DNA of 64,000 nucleotides from Bradyrhizobium arachidis (GCF_015291705.1 NZ_CP030050.1:4588001-4652000); one strand, 5' to 3'; positions 24,686-33,842 are shown, counted from the stretch's first letter. Notes: generated by a model not told the origin, from the sequence alone. Numbers and translations: made by a program.

Positions 24686-25004
24686 GATCCATGTTGCGGG
24701 AAAATTTTCTATGAAGGCTGGCGCGGGGAACGAAAGACCGTTAACGACGGCTTGATGACCGGAGCTTTCGCGAACCGGGAGGCCGGGCAGGCGGCATCAA
24801 AACATCTCCGACTAAGGGAGCATTTGTATCTTAGCCGGAGGCCTGATCTGCTCAGCTTTCCGCCTTGACTAACCCCCGTCACCTCCGGCATATTCCGCGC
24901 CCGGAGGCGGCGTTCCGGGACAGGCTCCAAGGCCTCCGGAAAGCCGAAGTAAACAAGGACAGCCACGCGCGACCAGCGCGTCGTGCGGGCAGGGGGAAAT
25001 CTGT
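24686..25004. other. Spacer upstream of the liv operon
   Basis: 319 bp with no convincing ORF. It holds the promoter candidate below, a CCTCCG/CGGAGG inverted repeat (24882-24907), and the AGGGGGA ribosome site of livG. Nothing else was recognised. Confidence 0.4.
24865..24894 (+). promoter_or_regulatory. Sigma70-like promoter candidate for liv
   Basis: TTGACT (24865-24870), an 18-bp spacer and CATATT (24889-24894) give a plausible -35/-10 pair. A transcript from here would carry a leader of about 100 nt before livG. The -10 matches the consensus at 4 of 6 positions. Confidence 0.35.
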
Positions 25005-25760
25005 TTGGCCGATGAGTTCATTCTCGAAACGGAAGGCTTGACCAAGGAGTTCGCGGGCTTCTTCGCCGTCCGCGATGTTGCGCTCAAAGTCCGCCGTGGG
25101 AGCATTCACGCGCTGATCGGCCCGAACGGTGCCGGCAAGACGACGTGCTTCAATCTTTTGACCAAGTTCCTGAAACCGTCTGCCGGGAAAATCCTGTACA
25201 AGGGCCAGGACATCACCGCGATGGCGCCGGCCGACGTGGCCCGCATGGGCCTCGTTCGTTCGTTCCAGATCTCGGCGGTATTTCCGCATCTCACCGCACT
25301 GGAGAACGTCCGAGTCGCGCTCCAGCGCCAGCACGGCTCCTCGTTCGATTTCTGGCGCTCGAAGTCCGTGCTCAACCGCTTCAACGACCGCGCCCGCGAG
25401 CTGTTGAACGATGTCGGCCTCAGCGAGTTTGCCAATACGCCCGCGGTCGAGATGCCCTATGGGCGCAAGCGCGCACTTGAGATCGCAACCACGCTCGCGC
25501 TCGACCCCGAGATGATGTTGCTGGACGAGCCGATGGCCGGCATGGGCCACGAGGACATCGACAAGATCGCGGCGCTGATCAAGCGCATCTCCGCGAAATA
25601 CACCATCCTGATGGTCGAGCATAATTTGAGCGTCGTCGCCAACCTTTCCGACATCATCACCGTGCTGACGCGCGGGCAGGTACTGGCGCAGGGCCATTAT
25701 GCCGAGCTCACCAAGGACGAGCGCGTCAAGGAAGCCTATCTGGGAGCCGGTCATGCCTGA
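25005..25760 (+). CDS. livG: Branched-chain amino acid ABC transporter ATP-binding protein LivG
   Basis: A 251-residue ABC ATPase of the LivG type. Walker A is GPNGAGKTT and the Walker B segment is MMLLDEPMAGMG, with the long branched-chain type C-terminal region. The signature region VEMPYGRKRALEIATTLA has PYG-R in place of LSGGQ, a known LivG feature. The start is TTG with AGGGGGA 8 nt upstream. It overlaps livF by 8 bp and heads the livGFKHM cluster. LivG pairs with LivF to drive uptake from the periplasm. Confidence 0.92.
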   Translation: MADEFILETEGLTKEFAGFFAVRDVALKVRRGSIHALIGPNGAGKTTCFNLLTKFLKPSAGKILYKGQDITAMAPADVARMGLVRSFQISAVFPHLTALENVRVALQRQHGSSFDFWRSKSVLNRFNDRARELLNDVGLSEFANTPAVEMPYGRKRALEIATTLALDPEMMLLDEPMAGMGHEDIDKIAALIKRISAKYTILMVEHNLSVVANLSDIITVLTRGQVLAQGHYAELTKDERVKEAYLGAGHA

Positions 25761-26499
25761 GACTGCGATGGCCGAAGCTCCGGCAAAGGCCGCAACCGGC
25801 GGCAACATCCTCCAGGTCCGCAACCTCGAAGCCTGGTACGGCGAGTCCCACATCCTGCACGGGATCAACTTCGACGTGAATGCCGGCGAGGTGGTCACCC
25901 TGCTCGGGCGCAACGGCGCCGGCAAGACCACCACGCTGAAGTCGATCATGGGCATCATCGGCAAGCGCGCCGGCTCGATCAAATTCAACAACCAGGACAT
26001 CATCCGCGCGACCTCCGACAAGATCGCCCGCATGGGCATCGCGTTCTGTCCGGAAGAGCGGGGGATATTCTCCAGCCTCGACGTGCGGGAGAATTTGTTG
26101 CTGCCGCCGGTGGTCCGCGCCGGCGGACTGCCGCTCGAGCAGATATTCGATCTGTTTCCGAACCTGAAGGAGCGGCTGAACAGCCAGGGCACCAAGCTGT
26201 CCGGCGGCGAGCAGCAGATGCTCGCGATCGCGCGCATCCTGCGCACCGGCGCGAGCTTCCTGATGCTGGACGAGCCGACGGAAGGTCTTGCGCCCGTCAT
26301 CATCCAGCAGATCGGTCACACCATTGCGCGGCTCAAGAAGGAGGGGTTTACGATCCTCCTCGTCGAGCAAAACTTCCGCTTCGCCTCCACCGTCGCCGAC
26401 CGCTACTACGTGGTCGAACACGGCAAGATCATTGACGGATTTTCCAATTCGGAGCTTGCCGCCAACATGGACAAGCTCCACACCTATCTCGGTGTCTAG
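25753..26499 (+). CDS. livF: Branched-chain amino acid ABC transporter ATP-binding protein LivF
   Basis: A 248-residue ABC ATPase. Walker A is GRNGAGKTT, the signature is LSGGEQQMLAIAR and Walker B is LMLDEPTEGLAP, all diagnostic of LivF (TEGLAP). It has about 15 extra N-terminal residues rich in A and E. Its start lies within the end of livG, so the ATPases are translationally coupled. Its stop codon TAG merges with the start of a repeat element that separates it from livK. Confidence 0.92.
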   Translation: MPETAMAEAPAKAATGGNILQVRNLEAWYGESHILHGINFDVNAGEVVTLLGRNGAGKTTTLKSIMGIIGKRAGSIKFNNQDIIRATSDKIARMGIAFCPEERGIFSSLDVRENLLLPPVVRAGGLPLEQIFDLFPNLKERLNSQGTKLSGGEQQMLAIARILRTGASFLMLDEPTEGLAPVIIQQIGHTIARLKKEGFTILLVEQNFRFASTVADRYYVVEHGKIIDGFSNSELAANMDKLHTYLGV

Positions 26500-26568
26500 A
26501 GCATGATCAGGATGGGGAGAGCCGCGTTAGCACAAAGTGTGTAGCGGTTTTCCGAAGAGATCGTGCTC
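26499..26568. repeat. GCATGATC palindrome, copy 1 (rearranged)
   Basis: Outer arms GAGCATGATC and GATCGTGCTC surround AAAGTGTGTAGCGGTTTTCCG, the core of the family seen at 30543 and 38241. This copy carries an extra ~25-bp segment after the left arm. It starts on the last base of the livF TAG stop and lies between livF and livK. Confidence 0.75.
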
Positions 26569-26612
26569 AAACCGAAGAACGGCCAACGAGAAAAATTCAA
26601 AAGGAACGTTGC

Positions 26613-27836
26613 ATGAAGACCAGGTCGATTGCGTCATTGCTGCTGACCACCGCGCTCACCTTCGCCGCAACAGGCGTCGCATTTGCGCAGGACAAGACCG
26701 TCAAGATCGGCGCGCTGTCCGATCAGTCGGGCCTCTATGCCGATCTCGGCGGTCCCGGCTCGACGCTCGCCGCGCAGATGGCCGTTGAAGATTCTGGTCT
26801 TGCGGCGAAGGGCTGGAAGATCGACATCATCTCCGGCGATCACCAGAACAAGCCCGACATCGGCACCGCGATCGCGCGGCAGTGGTTCGACGTCGACAAG
26901 GTCGACGTCATCGTCGACGTGCCGAATTCAGGCGTGGCGCTCGCCGTCAACAACGTCGTCAAGGAGAAGAACGGCGTCTACATCAACTCGGGTGCTGCGA
27001 CCTCCGACCTCACCAACGCGCAGTGCTCGCCCAACACCGTGCACTGGACCTACGACACCTACATGCTGGCCCACACCACGGGCCAGGCGCTGGTGAAGGC
27101 CGGTGGCGACACCTGGTTCTTCCTGACCGCCGACTACGCGTTCGGCGCAGCGCTCGAGCGCGACACCACCGCCGTCATCACCGCCAACGGCGGCAAGGTC
27201 GTCGGCGGCGTCAAGCATCCGCTGAACACGCCGGACTTCTCGTCCTTCCTGCTCCAGGCCCAAGCCTCCAAGGCCAAGATCATCGGCCTTGCCAATGCCG
27301 GCGGCGACACCACCAACTCGATCAAGCAGGCGGCCGAATTCGGCATCGTCAAGGGCGGCCAGAAGCTCGCGGCGCTGCTGTTGTTCCTCACCGACGTCAA
27401 GGCGATCGGCCTCGAGACTGCGCAGGGCCTCAACTTCACCGAGACCTTCTATTGGGACATGGACGACAAGACCCGTGCCTTCTCCAAGCGGTTCGCCGAC
27501 AAGATGAAGAACAACGCTCCGCCGACCATGGTGCAGGCGGGCGTCTATGCGGGCGTGCGCCACTACCTCAAGGCGCTGGAAGCGCTCGGCGGCAATTCGC
27601 ATGACGGCGTCAAGGTCGTCGAGAAGATGAAGTCGATGCCGACCGAGGACGATCTGTTCGGCAAGGGCGAGATCCAGCCCAATGGCCGCACCATCCACAA
27701 CGCCTATCTGTTCGAGGTGAAGAAGCCCTCCGAATCCAAGGGACCGTGGGACTTCTACAAGCTCGTCGGCACGGTGCCGGGCGACCAGGCCTTCACGCCG
27801 CTCTCCGAGAGCAAGTGCGCGCTGTTGAAGAAGTAA
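26613..27836 (+). CDS. livK: Branched-chain amino acid-type ABC transporter substrate-binding protein
   Basis: A 407-residue periplasmic binding protein of type I fold, with a signal peptide cleaved after AFA-QDK. The Leu/Ile/Val-type features include KIGALSDQSGLYADLGGPGS and the later QAGVYAGVRHYLKALEALGG. It captures a ligand and delivers it to the LivH/LivM channel. Ligand identity cannot be read from the sequence; aromatic and other compounds are also bound by this family. It lies between the ATPase and permease genes. A similar protein is encoded alone at 41084. Confidence 0.92.
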   Translation: MKTRSIASLLLTTALTFAATGVAFAQDKTVKIGALSDQSGLYADLGGPGSTLAAQMAVEDSGLAAKGWKIDIISGDHQNKPDIGTAIARQWFDVDKVDVIVDVPNSGVALAVNNVVKEKNGVYINSGAATSDLTNAQCSPNTVHWTYDTYMLAHTTGQALVKAGGDTWFFLTADYAFGAALERDTTAVITANGGKVVGGVKHPLNTPDFSSFLLQAQASKAKIIGLANAGGDTTNSIKQAAEFGIVKGGQKLAALLLFLTDVKAIGLETAQGLNFTETFYWDMDDKTRAFSKRFADKMKNNAPPTMVQAGVYAGVRHYLKALEALGGNSHDGVKVVEKMKSMPTEDDLFGKGEIQPNGRTIHNAYLFEVKKPSESKGPWDFYKLVGTVPGDQAFTPLSESKCALLKK

Positions 27837-27843
27837 GATAACG

Positions 27844-27870
27844 GCCCGCAGGCCTTAATGGCCTGCGGGC
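27844..27870 (+). terminator. Hairpin after livK
   Basis: GCCCGCAGGCC-TTAAT-GGCCTGCGGGC, an 11-bp perfect stem, 8 bp after the livK stop. There is no long T-run, only CGACTTT. It may lower livHM expression relative to livK, a common arrangement for binding proteins. Confidence 0.7.
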
Positions 27871-27910
27871 GACTTTCAGGGGAACGCCGAAGGGACCGGG
27901 TGCGGGATCG

Positions 27911-28774
27911 ATGCAGGCTCTTTACGCTCAGCTACTGGTGGGACTGATCAACGGCTCGTTCTACGCGCTGCTCAGTCTCGGGCTTGCCGTGATCTTCGGC
28001 ATGCTCAACATCATCAATTTCGCCCATGGCGCGCTCTACATGATGGGCGCCTTCGTCGCCTACTTCCTGCTCAACCTCGGCGGCATCAATTACTGGTGGG
28101 CCTTGCTGCTGGCCCCCATCATCGTCGGCATCTTCGGCATGATCCTGGAACGGACCATGCTGCAATGGCTGACCGGGCTCGATCACCTCTACGGCCTGCT
28201 CCTGACCTTCGGCATCGCGCTGATCGTGCAGGGCGTGTTCCAGAACTATTTCGGCTCCTCCGGCCTGCCTTACGCCATTCCGGACCAGCTCAAGGGCGGC
28301 ATGAATCTCGGCTTCATGTTCTTGCCCGTCTATCGCGGCTGGGTGGTCATCTTCTCGCTGGTGGTGTGTCTGGCCACCTGGTTCCTGATCGAGAAGACGC
28401 GGCTCGGCGCTTACCTGCGCGCCGCCACCGAGAATCCGACGCTGGTGCGCGCCTTCGGCATCAACGTGCCGCGCATGATCACGCTGACCTACGGTCTCGG
28501 CGTCGGCCTTGCCGCGCTCGCCGGCGTGCTTTCGGCGCCGATCAACCAGGTGCGGCCGCTGATGGGCGCCGACCTCATCATCGTGGTGTTCGCGGTGGTC
28601 GTGATCGGCGGCATGGGATCGATCATGGGCTCCATCATCACGGGCTTCGCGCTCGGTGTGATCGAGGGCCTGACCAAATATTTCTACCCCGAGGCCTCCA
28701 ACACCGTCGTGTTCGTGCTGATGGTGCTGGTGCTCTTGGTGAAGCCAACGGGATTGACGGGAAGGGCGGCCTGA
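27911..28774 (+). CDS. livH: Branched-chain amino acid ABC transporter permease LivH
   Basis: A 287-residue inner-membrane permease with about eight helices. It has the family opening LLVGLINGSFYALLSLGLAVIFG and the EAA-like loop RAFGINVPRMITLTYGLG. It forms the channel with LivM. The gene follows the livK hairpin and precedes livM with 1 bp between stop and start. Confidence 0.92.
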   Translation: MQALYAQLLVGLINGSFYALLSLGLAVIFGMLNIINFAHGALYMMGAFVAYFLLNLGGINYWWALLLAPIIVGIFGMILERTMLQWLTGLDHLYGLLLTFGIALIVQGVFQNYFGSSGLPYAIPDQLKGGMNLGFMFLPVYRGWVVIFSLVVCLATWFLIEKTRLGAYLRAATENPTLVRAFGINVPRMITLTYGLGVGLAALAGVLSAPINQVRPLMGADLIIVVFAVVVIGGMGSIMGSIITGFALGVIEGLTKYFYPEASNTVVFVLMVLVLLVKPTGLTGRAA

Positions 28775-28775
28775 G

Positions 28776-29744
28776 ATGACAGCCTTGACGGACGACACGC
28801 TTTCGGTAACCCCGCGCGCGGTGCGCGACGAGATGATCGTCTTCGTGGTGATGGCGCTGCTGCTGGCGTCGGTGCCCTTCACAGGGGTCTATCCGTTCTT
28901 CGTGATGCAGGCGCTGTGCTTCGCGCTGCTGGCCTGCGCCTTCAACCTGCTGATCGGCTACGGCGGACTGCTGTCGTTCGGACACGCGATGTTTCTGGGC
29001 ACGGCCGGGTATTGCAGCGCGCATGCACTGAAGGTGTGGGCGCTGCCGCCGGAGCTCGGCATCCTCGTCGGTATCGCGGCGGCGTTCGGGCTCTCGATCA
29101 TTACCGGATACATCTCGATCCGCCGCCAGGGCATCTACTTCTCGATGATCACGCTGGCGCTGTCGCAGCTCTTGTACTTCATCTATCTCCAGGCGCCGTT
29201 CACCCATGGTGAGGACGGCATCCAGGGCATTCCGCAGGGACGCATGTTCGGCGTGCTCGATCTGTCGAAGCCGACGGTGCTCTATTACGTTGTGCTGGTC
29301 GGCTTCCTCGCCGGCTTCCTGCTGATCTACCGCATCATCAACTCGCCATTCGGCGAGGTGCTGAAGTCGATCCGCGAGAACGAGCCGCGCGCGATCTCGC
29401 TCGGCTATCGCACCGACCAGTACAAGTTCCTGGCGTTCGTGCTGTCCGGGACGCTGGCGGGCTTTGCCGGATCGCTGAAGGTGTTCGTGGCCCAGAACGC
29501 CTCGCTCACGGACGTGCACTGGTCGATGTCGGGCGAAGTCGTGCTGATGACGCTGGTCGGCGGTCTCGGCACCATCTTCGGCCCGGTGGTTGGTGCCTTC
29601 GCGATCATCGCCATGCAGCAATACCTGGCGGGCTTCGGCCAGTGGGTGACAGTGATTCAGGGCTCGATCTTCGTGATCTGCGTGCTCACCTTCCGCCGCG
29701 GCGTCATTGGCGAAATCGCCCATTACTTCCGGCGCTCGCTCTAA
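28776..29744 (+). CDS. livM: Branched-chain amino acid ABC transporter permease LivM
   Basis: A 322-residue permease with about nine helices. Family markers are FNLLIGYGGLLSFGHAMFLG, SIRENEPRAISLGYRTDQYKF and a central GEVVLMTLVGGLGTIFGPVVG. It completes the livGFKHM set. About 40 hydrophilic N-terminal residues precede the first helix. The operon seems to end here. Confidence 0.92.
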   Translation: MTALTDDTLSVTPRAVRDEMIVFVVMALLLASVPFTGVYPFFVMQALCFALLACAFNLLIGYGGLLSFGHAMFLGTAGYCSAHALKVWALPPELGILVGIAAAFGLSIITGYISIRRQGIYFSMITLALSQLLYFIYLQAPFTHGEDGIQGIPQGRMFGVLDLSKPTVLYYVVLVGFLAGFLLIYRIINSPFGEVLKSIRENEPRAISLGYRTDQYKFLAFVLSGTLAGFAGSLKVFVAQNASLTDVHWSMSGEVVLMTLVGGLGTIFGPVVGAFAIIAMQQYLAGFGQWVTVIQGSIFVICVLTFRRGVIGEIAHYFRRSL

Positions 29745-29841
29745 ATCATTGATATCGCATCAATTTCATTGGTACGCTAAAGCGGTGGATGATCCGGCGC
29801 CGCGGGCGTGAGAAGACACGCGCGCGGCGTCGAAATGGTCT

Positions 29842-29858
29842 ATGACAGTTTTGTGACG
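29842..29858 (-). promoter_or_regulatory. Pho box candidate upstream of DUF47-pit
   Basis: On the minus strand CGTCACAAAACTGTCAT matches the alphaproteobacterial Pho box pattern TGTCAT-N4-CTGTCAT at most positions, with the two TGTCA-like cores 11 bp apart. It lies 41 bp before the DUF47 start. In Sinorhizobium the equivalent orfA-pit operon is repressed by PhoB when phosphate is short; the same role here is inference. Confidence 0.6.
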
Positions 29859-29898
29859 GCTCGTTCGGGCCGGGCCATTTCGAGCCGGTAGCGACCCC

Positions 29899-30543
29899 AT
29901 GATGCGTTGGTTTCGCGCTCTGCTTCCCAGGGAAGAGCGCTTTTTCGAACTGTTCGACCGCCATGCCCAGACTGTGATTCAGGGCGCGTTTGCGCTCCAG
30001 GGCGTGCTCAATGGCGGCGAGGAGACGCCGGTCTATTGCCAGCGGGTCAGCCAGTTCGAGAACGAGGCCGACAACGTTACCCGCGAGGTGCTGACGGCGG
30101 TGCGACGCACGTTCATCACGCCGTTCGATCGCGGCGACATCAAGAACCTCATCACCTCGATGGACGACGCCATCGACCAGATGCAGCAGACCGCAAAGGC
30201 GGTGATGCTGTTTGAGGTCCGCGCCTTCGAGCCGCCGATGCGCGAGATCGGCGGGCTTCTGATCGAATGCGCCAATCTGGTCGGACGCGCACTGCCGCTG
30301 TTGCAATCGATCGGGCCGAACGTCGCGATGCTGACCGCCATCACGGAGGAGCTGACGAAGCTCGAGGGGCGCGTCGATGACCTCCACGACATCGGGCTGA
30401 AGGAATTGTTCCTCAAGCATCGCGATGGCAGCGCGATGGATTTCATCGTCGGCGTCGAGATCTACGACCACCTCGAAAAGGTGGCCGATCGCTTCGACGA
30501 CGTCGCGAACGAGATCAACAGCATCGTCATCGAGCAGGTCTAG
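29899..30543 (+). CDS. DUF47 family protein, Pit-associated phosphate transport regulator
   Basis: A 214-residue helical DUF47 protein, of PhoU-like character. It starts MMRWFRALLPREERFFELFDR and has the late YDHLEKVADRFDDVANEINS helix that matches PhoU-like metal-binding motifs. Proteins of this kind are co-encoded with the low-affinity phosphate transporter Pit and thought to regulate it. Pit follows 69 bp downstream. Its TAG stop adjoins the second copy of the GCATGATC repeat. Confidence 0.9.
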   Translation: MMRWFRALLPREERFFELFDRHAQTVIQGAFALQGVLNGGEETPVYCQRVSQFENEADNVTREVLTAVRRTFITPFDRGDIKNLITSMDDAIDQMQQTAKAVMLFEVRAFEPPMREIGGLLIECANLVGRALPLLQSIGPNVAMLTAITEELTKLEGRVDDLHDIGLKELFLKHRDGSAMDFIVGVEIYDHLEKVADRFDDVANEINSIVIEQV

Positions 30544-30591
30544 CGCATGATCCGGAAAAGTGTGCAGCGGTTTTCCGCTCAGATCATGCGC
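30543..30591. repeat. GCATGATC palindrome, copy 2
   Basis: GCGCATGATCCGGAAAAGTG, core AGCGGTTTTCCG, and the complementary GATCATGCGC form a hairpin of nested arms. The element begins on the last base of the DUF47 TAG stop and lies inside the DUF47-pit operon. Confidence 0.85.
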
Positions 30592-30612
30592 GAAGAGTAA
30601 GGCAGGGCCGCC

Positions 30613-31617
30613 GTGGATGCCGCGTTGGGTCTTCCCGTCCTGGTCGGACTGATCGCCGTCGCACTGCTGTTCGATTTCCTGAACGGCCTGCACGACGCCG
30701 CCAATTCGATCGCGACCATCGTGTCGACCCGCGTGCTGCGGCCGCAGTTCGCCGTGCTCTGGGCCGCCTTCTTCAATTTCATCGCCTTCATGGTGTTTGG
30801 CCTGCATGTCGCCCAGACCATCGGCACCGGCATCATCGATCCCTCGATCGTCGATGCCCAGGTGATCTTCGCGGCTCTCATCGGCGCCATCGTCTGGAAC
30901 CTCGTGACCTGGGCGCTCGGCATCCCGTCCTCCTCGTCGCATGCGCTGATCGGCGGCCTCGTCGGGGGCGGCATGGCCAAGGCGGGGATTTCGGCGGCGG
31001 TGTGGAGCGGTCTCTCCAAGACGGTGCTGGCGATCGTGCTGTCGCCGTTGGTCGGCTTCGTTCTCGCGATGTTGTTGGTTGCGATCGTGTCCTGGCTCTC
31101 GGTGCGCTCGACGCCGTTCGCGGTCGATCGCGCCTTCCGCATCCTGCAATTCGCCTCCGCCTCGCTCTATTCGCTCGGCCATGGCGGCAACGACGCGCAG
31201 AAGACCATGGGCATCATTGCCGTACTGCTCTATTCGCAGGGCCATCTCGGCACCGAATTCTCGGTGCCGTTCTGGGTGGTGCTGTCGTGCCAGGCGGCGA
31301 TGGCGCTGGGCACGCTGATGGGTGGCTGGCGCATCGTCCGCACCATGGGGCTGCGCATCACCAAGCTGACGCCGATGCAGGGGTTTTGCGCGGAGACCGG
31401 GGGCGCCGCGACCCTGTTCATGGCGACCTTCCTCGGCGTTCCCGTCTCGACCACCCACACCATCACCGGCGCCATCGTCGGCGTCGGCGCGGCCCGCCGC
31501 GTCTCTGCGGTGCGCTGGAACGTGGCGAGCTCGATCGTCTATGCCTGGGTGATCACGATCCCGGCCTCCGCGATCGTCGCTGCGCTGAGCTGGTGGGCGG
31601 TCCAGCTCTTCAGGTGA
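30613..31617 (+). CDS. pit: Inorganic phosphate transporter Pit
   Basis: A 334-residue membrane carrier of the PiT family with about ten helices. It has the duplicated signature [20 protein letters not shown] near the N-terminus and [15 protein letters not shown] around residue 190, the family's phosphate-binding repeats. PiT carriers bring phosphate in with protons or as metal-phosphate. The start is GTG. The 3' end overlaps the convergent sugE gene by 8 bp. It follows a DUF47 gene and Pho box candidate. Confidence 0.92.
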   Translation: MDAALGLPVLVGLIAVALLFDFLNGLHDAANSIATIVSTRVLRPQFAVLWAAFFNFIAFMVFGLHVAQTIGTGIIDPSIVDAQVIFAALIGAIVWNLVTWALGIPSSSSHALIGGLVGGGMAKAGISAAVWSGLSKTVLAIVLSPLVGFVLAMLLVAIVSWLSVRSTPFAVDRAFRILQFASASLYSLGHGGNDAQKTMGIIAVLLYSQGHLGTEFSVPFWVVLSCQAAMALGTLMGGWRIVRTMGLRITKLTPMQGFCAETGGAATLFMATFLGVPVSTTHTITGAIVGVGAARRVSAVRWNVASSIVYAWVITIPASAIVAALSWWAVQLFR

Positions 31618-31924
31618 CGAGCTTCAGCCCGACGATGCCGGCAACGATCAGCCCGATGCTGGCGAGGCGGAAGGCGGTGGCGGGCTCGCCAAACAGGAAC
31701 ATGCCGAGCGTGGCGGTGCCGACCGCGCCGATCCCGGTCCAGACCGCATAGGCGGTGCCGACGGGCAGCGATTTGAGGGCAAGTCCCAGCAGGATGACGC
31801 TGCCGGCCATCGCCGCGAGCGTGACGACGGAGGGAACAAGCCTGGTGAAACCCTCGGTGTATTTCAGCCCGATCGCCCACGTGATCTCGAGAAGACCGGC
31901 GACGAACAGGATGCTCCAGGCCAT
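31610..31924 (-). CDS. sugE: Guanidinium exporter (SMR family, SugE/Gdx)
   Basis: A 104-residue small multidrug resistance protein of the Gdx type with four helices. Glu13, the proton/substrate residue, is present in [21 protein letters not shown], and [17 protein letters not shown] matches the Gdx subgroup rather than EmrE. It exports guanidinium in exchange for protons as an antiparallel dimer. GGAGGG precedes the ATG by 5 nt, and a guanidine-II riboswitch lies in the leader, which supports the function strongly. It is convergent with pit. Confidence 0.93.
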   Translation of the reverse strand: MAWSILFVAGLLEITWAIGLKYTEGFTRLVPSVVTLAAMAGSVILLGLALKSLPVGTAYAVWTGIGAVGTATLGMFLFGEPATAFRLASIGLIVAGIVGLKLVT

Positions 31925-31929
31925 GACGA

Positions 31930-31993
31930 CCCTCCATTCAAGGCAGGGTCGTCCCCGCTGGCGATTGATTGTGAAAAGGAGGGCCGTCCCTCC
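31930..31993 (-). promoter_or_regulatory. Guanidine-II riboswitch (mini-ykkC) upstream of sugE
   Basis: Two hairpins with ACGR tetraloops lie on the minus strand: GGAGGG-ACGG-CCCTCC (31978-31993) and GCGGGG-ACGA-CCCTGC (31943-31958), separated by 19 nt. This is the guanidine-II (mini-ykkC) architecture. The second hairpin's GACGACCCT is exactly complementary to AGGGTCGTC, which holds part of the Shine-Dalgarno sequence GGAGGG and the bases before the ATG. Without ligand this 9-bp helix would block translation; guanidinium bound by the loops would free the site. The mechanism follows published work on this class. Confidence 0.93.
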
Positions 31994-32081
31994 CAAATGG
32001 CGATATGGGGCTGGCCGAAGAGCTCCGCAATCACCAAATCAGGCTTGATCAGGCCCATTTTCCCTGCCAAACGCTCCCGCC

Positions 32082-33704
32082 ATGTCCGACATCGCCACCA
32101 CCTCAGCCGAATCGCCGGCCCGTTCCCCGCTTGCCGCTGAAGTGGCGCGACGACGGACCTTTGCGATCATCTCCCACCCTGACGCCGGCAAGACCACGCT
32201 GACCGAAAAGCTCCTTCTGTTCGGCGGCGCCATCAACCTCGCCGGCCAGGTCAAGGCCAAGGGCGAGCGTCGCAACACGCGCTCGGACTGGATGAAGATC
32301 GAGCGCGAGCGCGGCATCTCGGTCGTGACCTCGGTCATGACCTTCGAGTTCGAGGGCCTCGTGTTCAACCTGTTGGACACGCCGGGCCACGAGGACTTTT
32401 CGGAAGACACCTATCGCACGCTCACCGCGGTCGATTCCGCCGTCATGGTGATCGACGCTGCCAAGGGTATCGAGGCGCGCACGCGCAAGCTGTTCGAGGT
32501 GTGCCGGTTGCGCGACATCCCGATCATCACCTTCATCAACAAGATGGACCGCGAGAGCCGCGACGTGTTCGAGCTGCTCGACGAGATCGAGAAGACGCTG
32601 GCGCTCGACACCACGCCGATGACCTGGCCGGTCGGCCGCGGCCGCGACTTCCTTGGCACCTACGACGTCATCAATGGCGGCGTCCGCCTGCTCGAAGGCG
32701 GCGGCGCCAAGACTGGCGCGGCGCAGCAGATCGAGATCGCCGAACTCGCCAAGCTCAACGCCAATCTCGACGCCTCCGCGGTGAAGGACGAGCTCGAGCT
32801 CGTCACGGAAGCCTCAAAGCCGTTCGAGCTGGAAGCGTTCCGCGAGGGCCATCTGACGCCGGTCTATTTCGGCAGCGCGCTGCGCAATTTCGGCGTCGGC
32901 GACCTCCTGGAAGGACTCGGCAAGTTCGCGCCCGAGCCGCGCGCGCAGGACAGCGACCAGCGCAAGGTCGAGGCGACAGATCCGCGCATGAGCGCCTTCG
33001 TGTTCAAGATCCAGGCCAACATGGATCCGAACCACCGCGACCGCATCGCCTTCGCGCGCCTCTGTTCCGGCAAGCTCAGCCGCGGCATGAAGGCGAAGCT
33101 GGTGCGCACCGGCAAGAGCATGCCGCTGTCGAGCCCGCAATTCTTCTTCGCTCAGGACCGTTCGGTCGCGGACGAGGCCTTTGCCGGCGACGTCGTTGGC
33201 ATTCCCAATCACGGCACGCTGCGCATCGGCGATACCTTGACCGAGGGCGAGGATTTCAACTTCGTGGGCGTGCCGAGCTTCGCTCCGGAAATCGTTCGCC
33301 GCGTGCGGCTCACCGACGCCATGAAGGCGAAGAAGCTGAAGGAAGCGCTCCAGCAGATGTCGGAGGAGGGCGTGGTCCAGGTGTTCCGCCCGCGCGACGG
33401 CGCGCCGGCACTGGTCGGCGTGGTCGGCGCGCTGCAGCTCGATGTGCTGAAGGCGCGCCTCGAAGCCGAATATTCGCTGCCGGTCGAGTTCGAGGTCAGC
33501 GAGTTCCAGCTCGCGCGCTGGGTCTCCTCCGAGGACCGCAAGAAGCTCGATACCTTCATCGCCGCCAACACGTCCAGTATCGCCGATGATGTCGACGGCG
33601 ATCCCGTGTACCTGGCGCGGAACGAGTTCTATCTCGGCTACACCAGGGAGCGCGCCGAGGGCATCGAGTTCACCAACGTCAAGGACGTCAAGAAGAAGGG
33701 GTAG
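32082..33704 (+). CDS. prfC: Peptide chain release factor 3
   Basis: A 540-residue translational GTPase. G1 is HPDAGKTT, G3 DTPGHEDFS, G4 NKMD, and the following domains match RF3 in order and length (527-540 is usual). It recycles RF1 and RF2 from the ribosome after peptide release. The ATG is preceded by a purine-poor leader, so initiation strength is uncertain. It is divergent from sugE and transcribed alone. Confidence 0.95.
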   Translation: MSDIATTSAESPARSPLAAEVARRRTFAIISHPDAGKTTLTEKLLLFGGAINLAGQVKAKGERRNTRSDWMKIERERGISVVTSVMTFEFEGLVFNLLDTPGHEDFSEDTYRTLTAVDSAVMVIDAAKGIEARTRKLFEVCRLRDIPIITFINKMDRESRDVFELLDEIEKTLALDTTPMTWPVGRGRDFLGTYDVINGGVRLLEGGGAKTGAAQQIEIAELAKLNANLDASAVKDELELVTEASKPFELEAFREGHLTPVYFGSALRNFGVGDLLEGLGKFAPEPRAQDSDQRKVEATDPRMSAFVFKIQANMDPNHRDRIAFARLCSGKLSRGMKAKLVRTGKSMPLSSPQFFFAQDRSVADEAFAGDVVGIPNHGTLRIGDTLTEGEDFNFVGVPSFAPEIVRRVRLTDAMKAKKLKEALQQMSEEGVVQVFRPRDGAPALVGVVGALQLDVLKARLEAEYSLPVEFEVSEFQLARWVSSEDRKKLDTFIAANTSSIADDVDGDPVYLARNEFYLGYTRERAEGIEFTNVKDVKKKG

Positions 33705-33737
33705 GGCGCCGTCGCGCGCCACTGGCCAAACGCCCCA

Positions 33738-33842
33738 CTGTCATTCCCCGCGAAGGCGGGGAATCCAGTACGCCGCAGCCCATCGATTCAATCATTGCCG
33801 TCACGGCGTACTGGGTCGCCCGGTCAAGCCGGGCGACGACAG
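33738..33842. repeat. Palindromic spacer element, CATTCCCCGCGAAGGCGGGG type
   Basis: Contains hairpins CCCCGC-GAAG-GCGGGG and CGCCCGG-TCAA-GCCGGGCG flanked by GTACGCCG/CGGCGTAC and CTGTC/GACAG ends. The pattern is well known to me as spacer repeats in Bradyrhizobium and relatives. It follows the prfC stop. Confidence 0.75.

Noticed and set aside
29746..31458. A 570-codon minus-strand frame opposite DUF47-pit
   Set aside because: It is a shadow of well-supported plus-strand genes, with low-complexity His/Arg/Gln runs.
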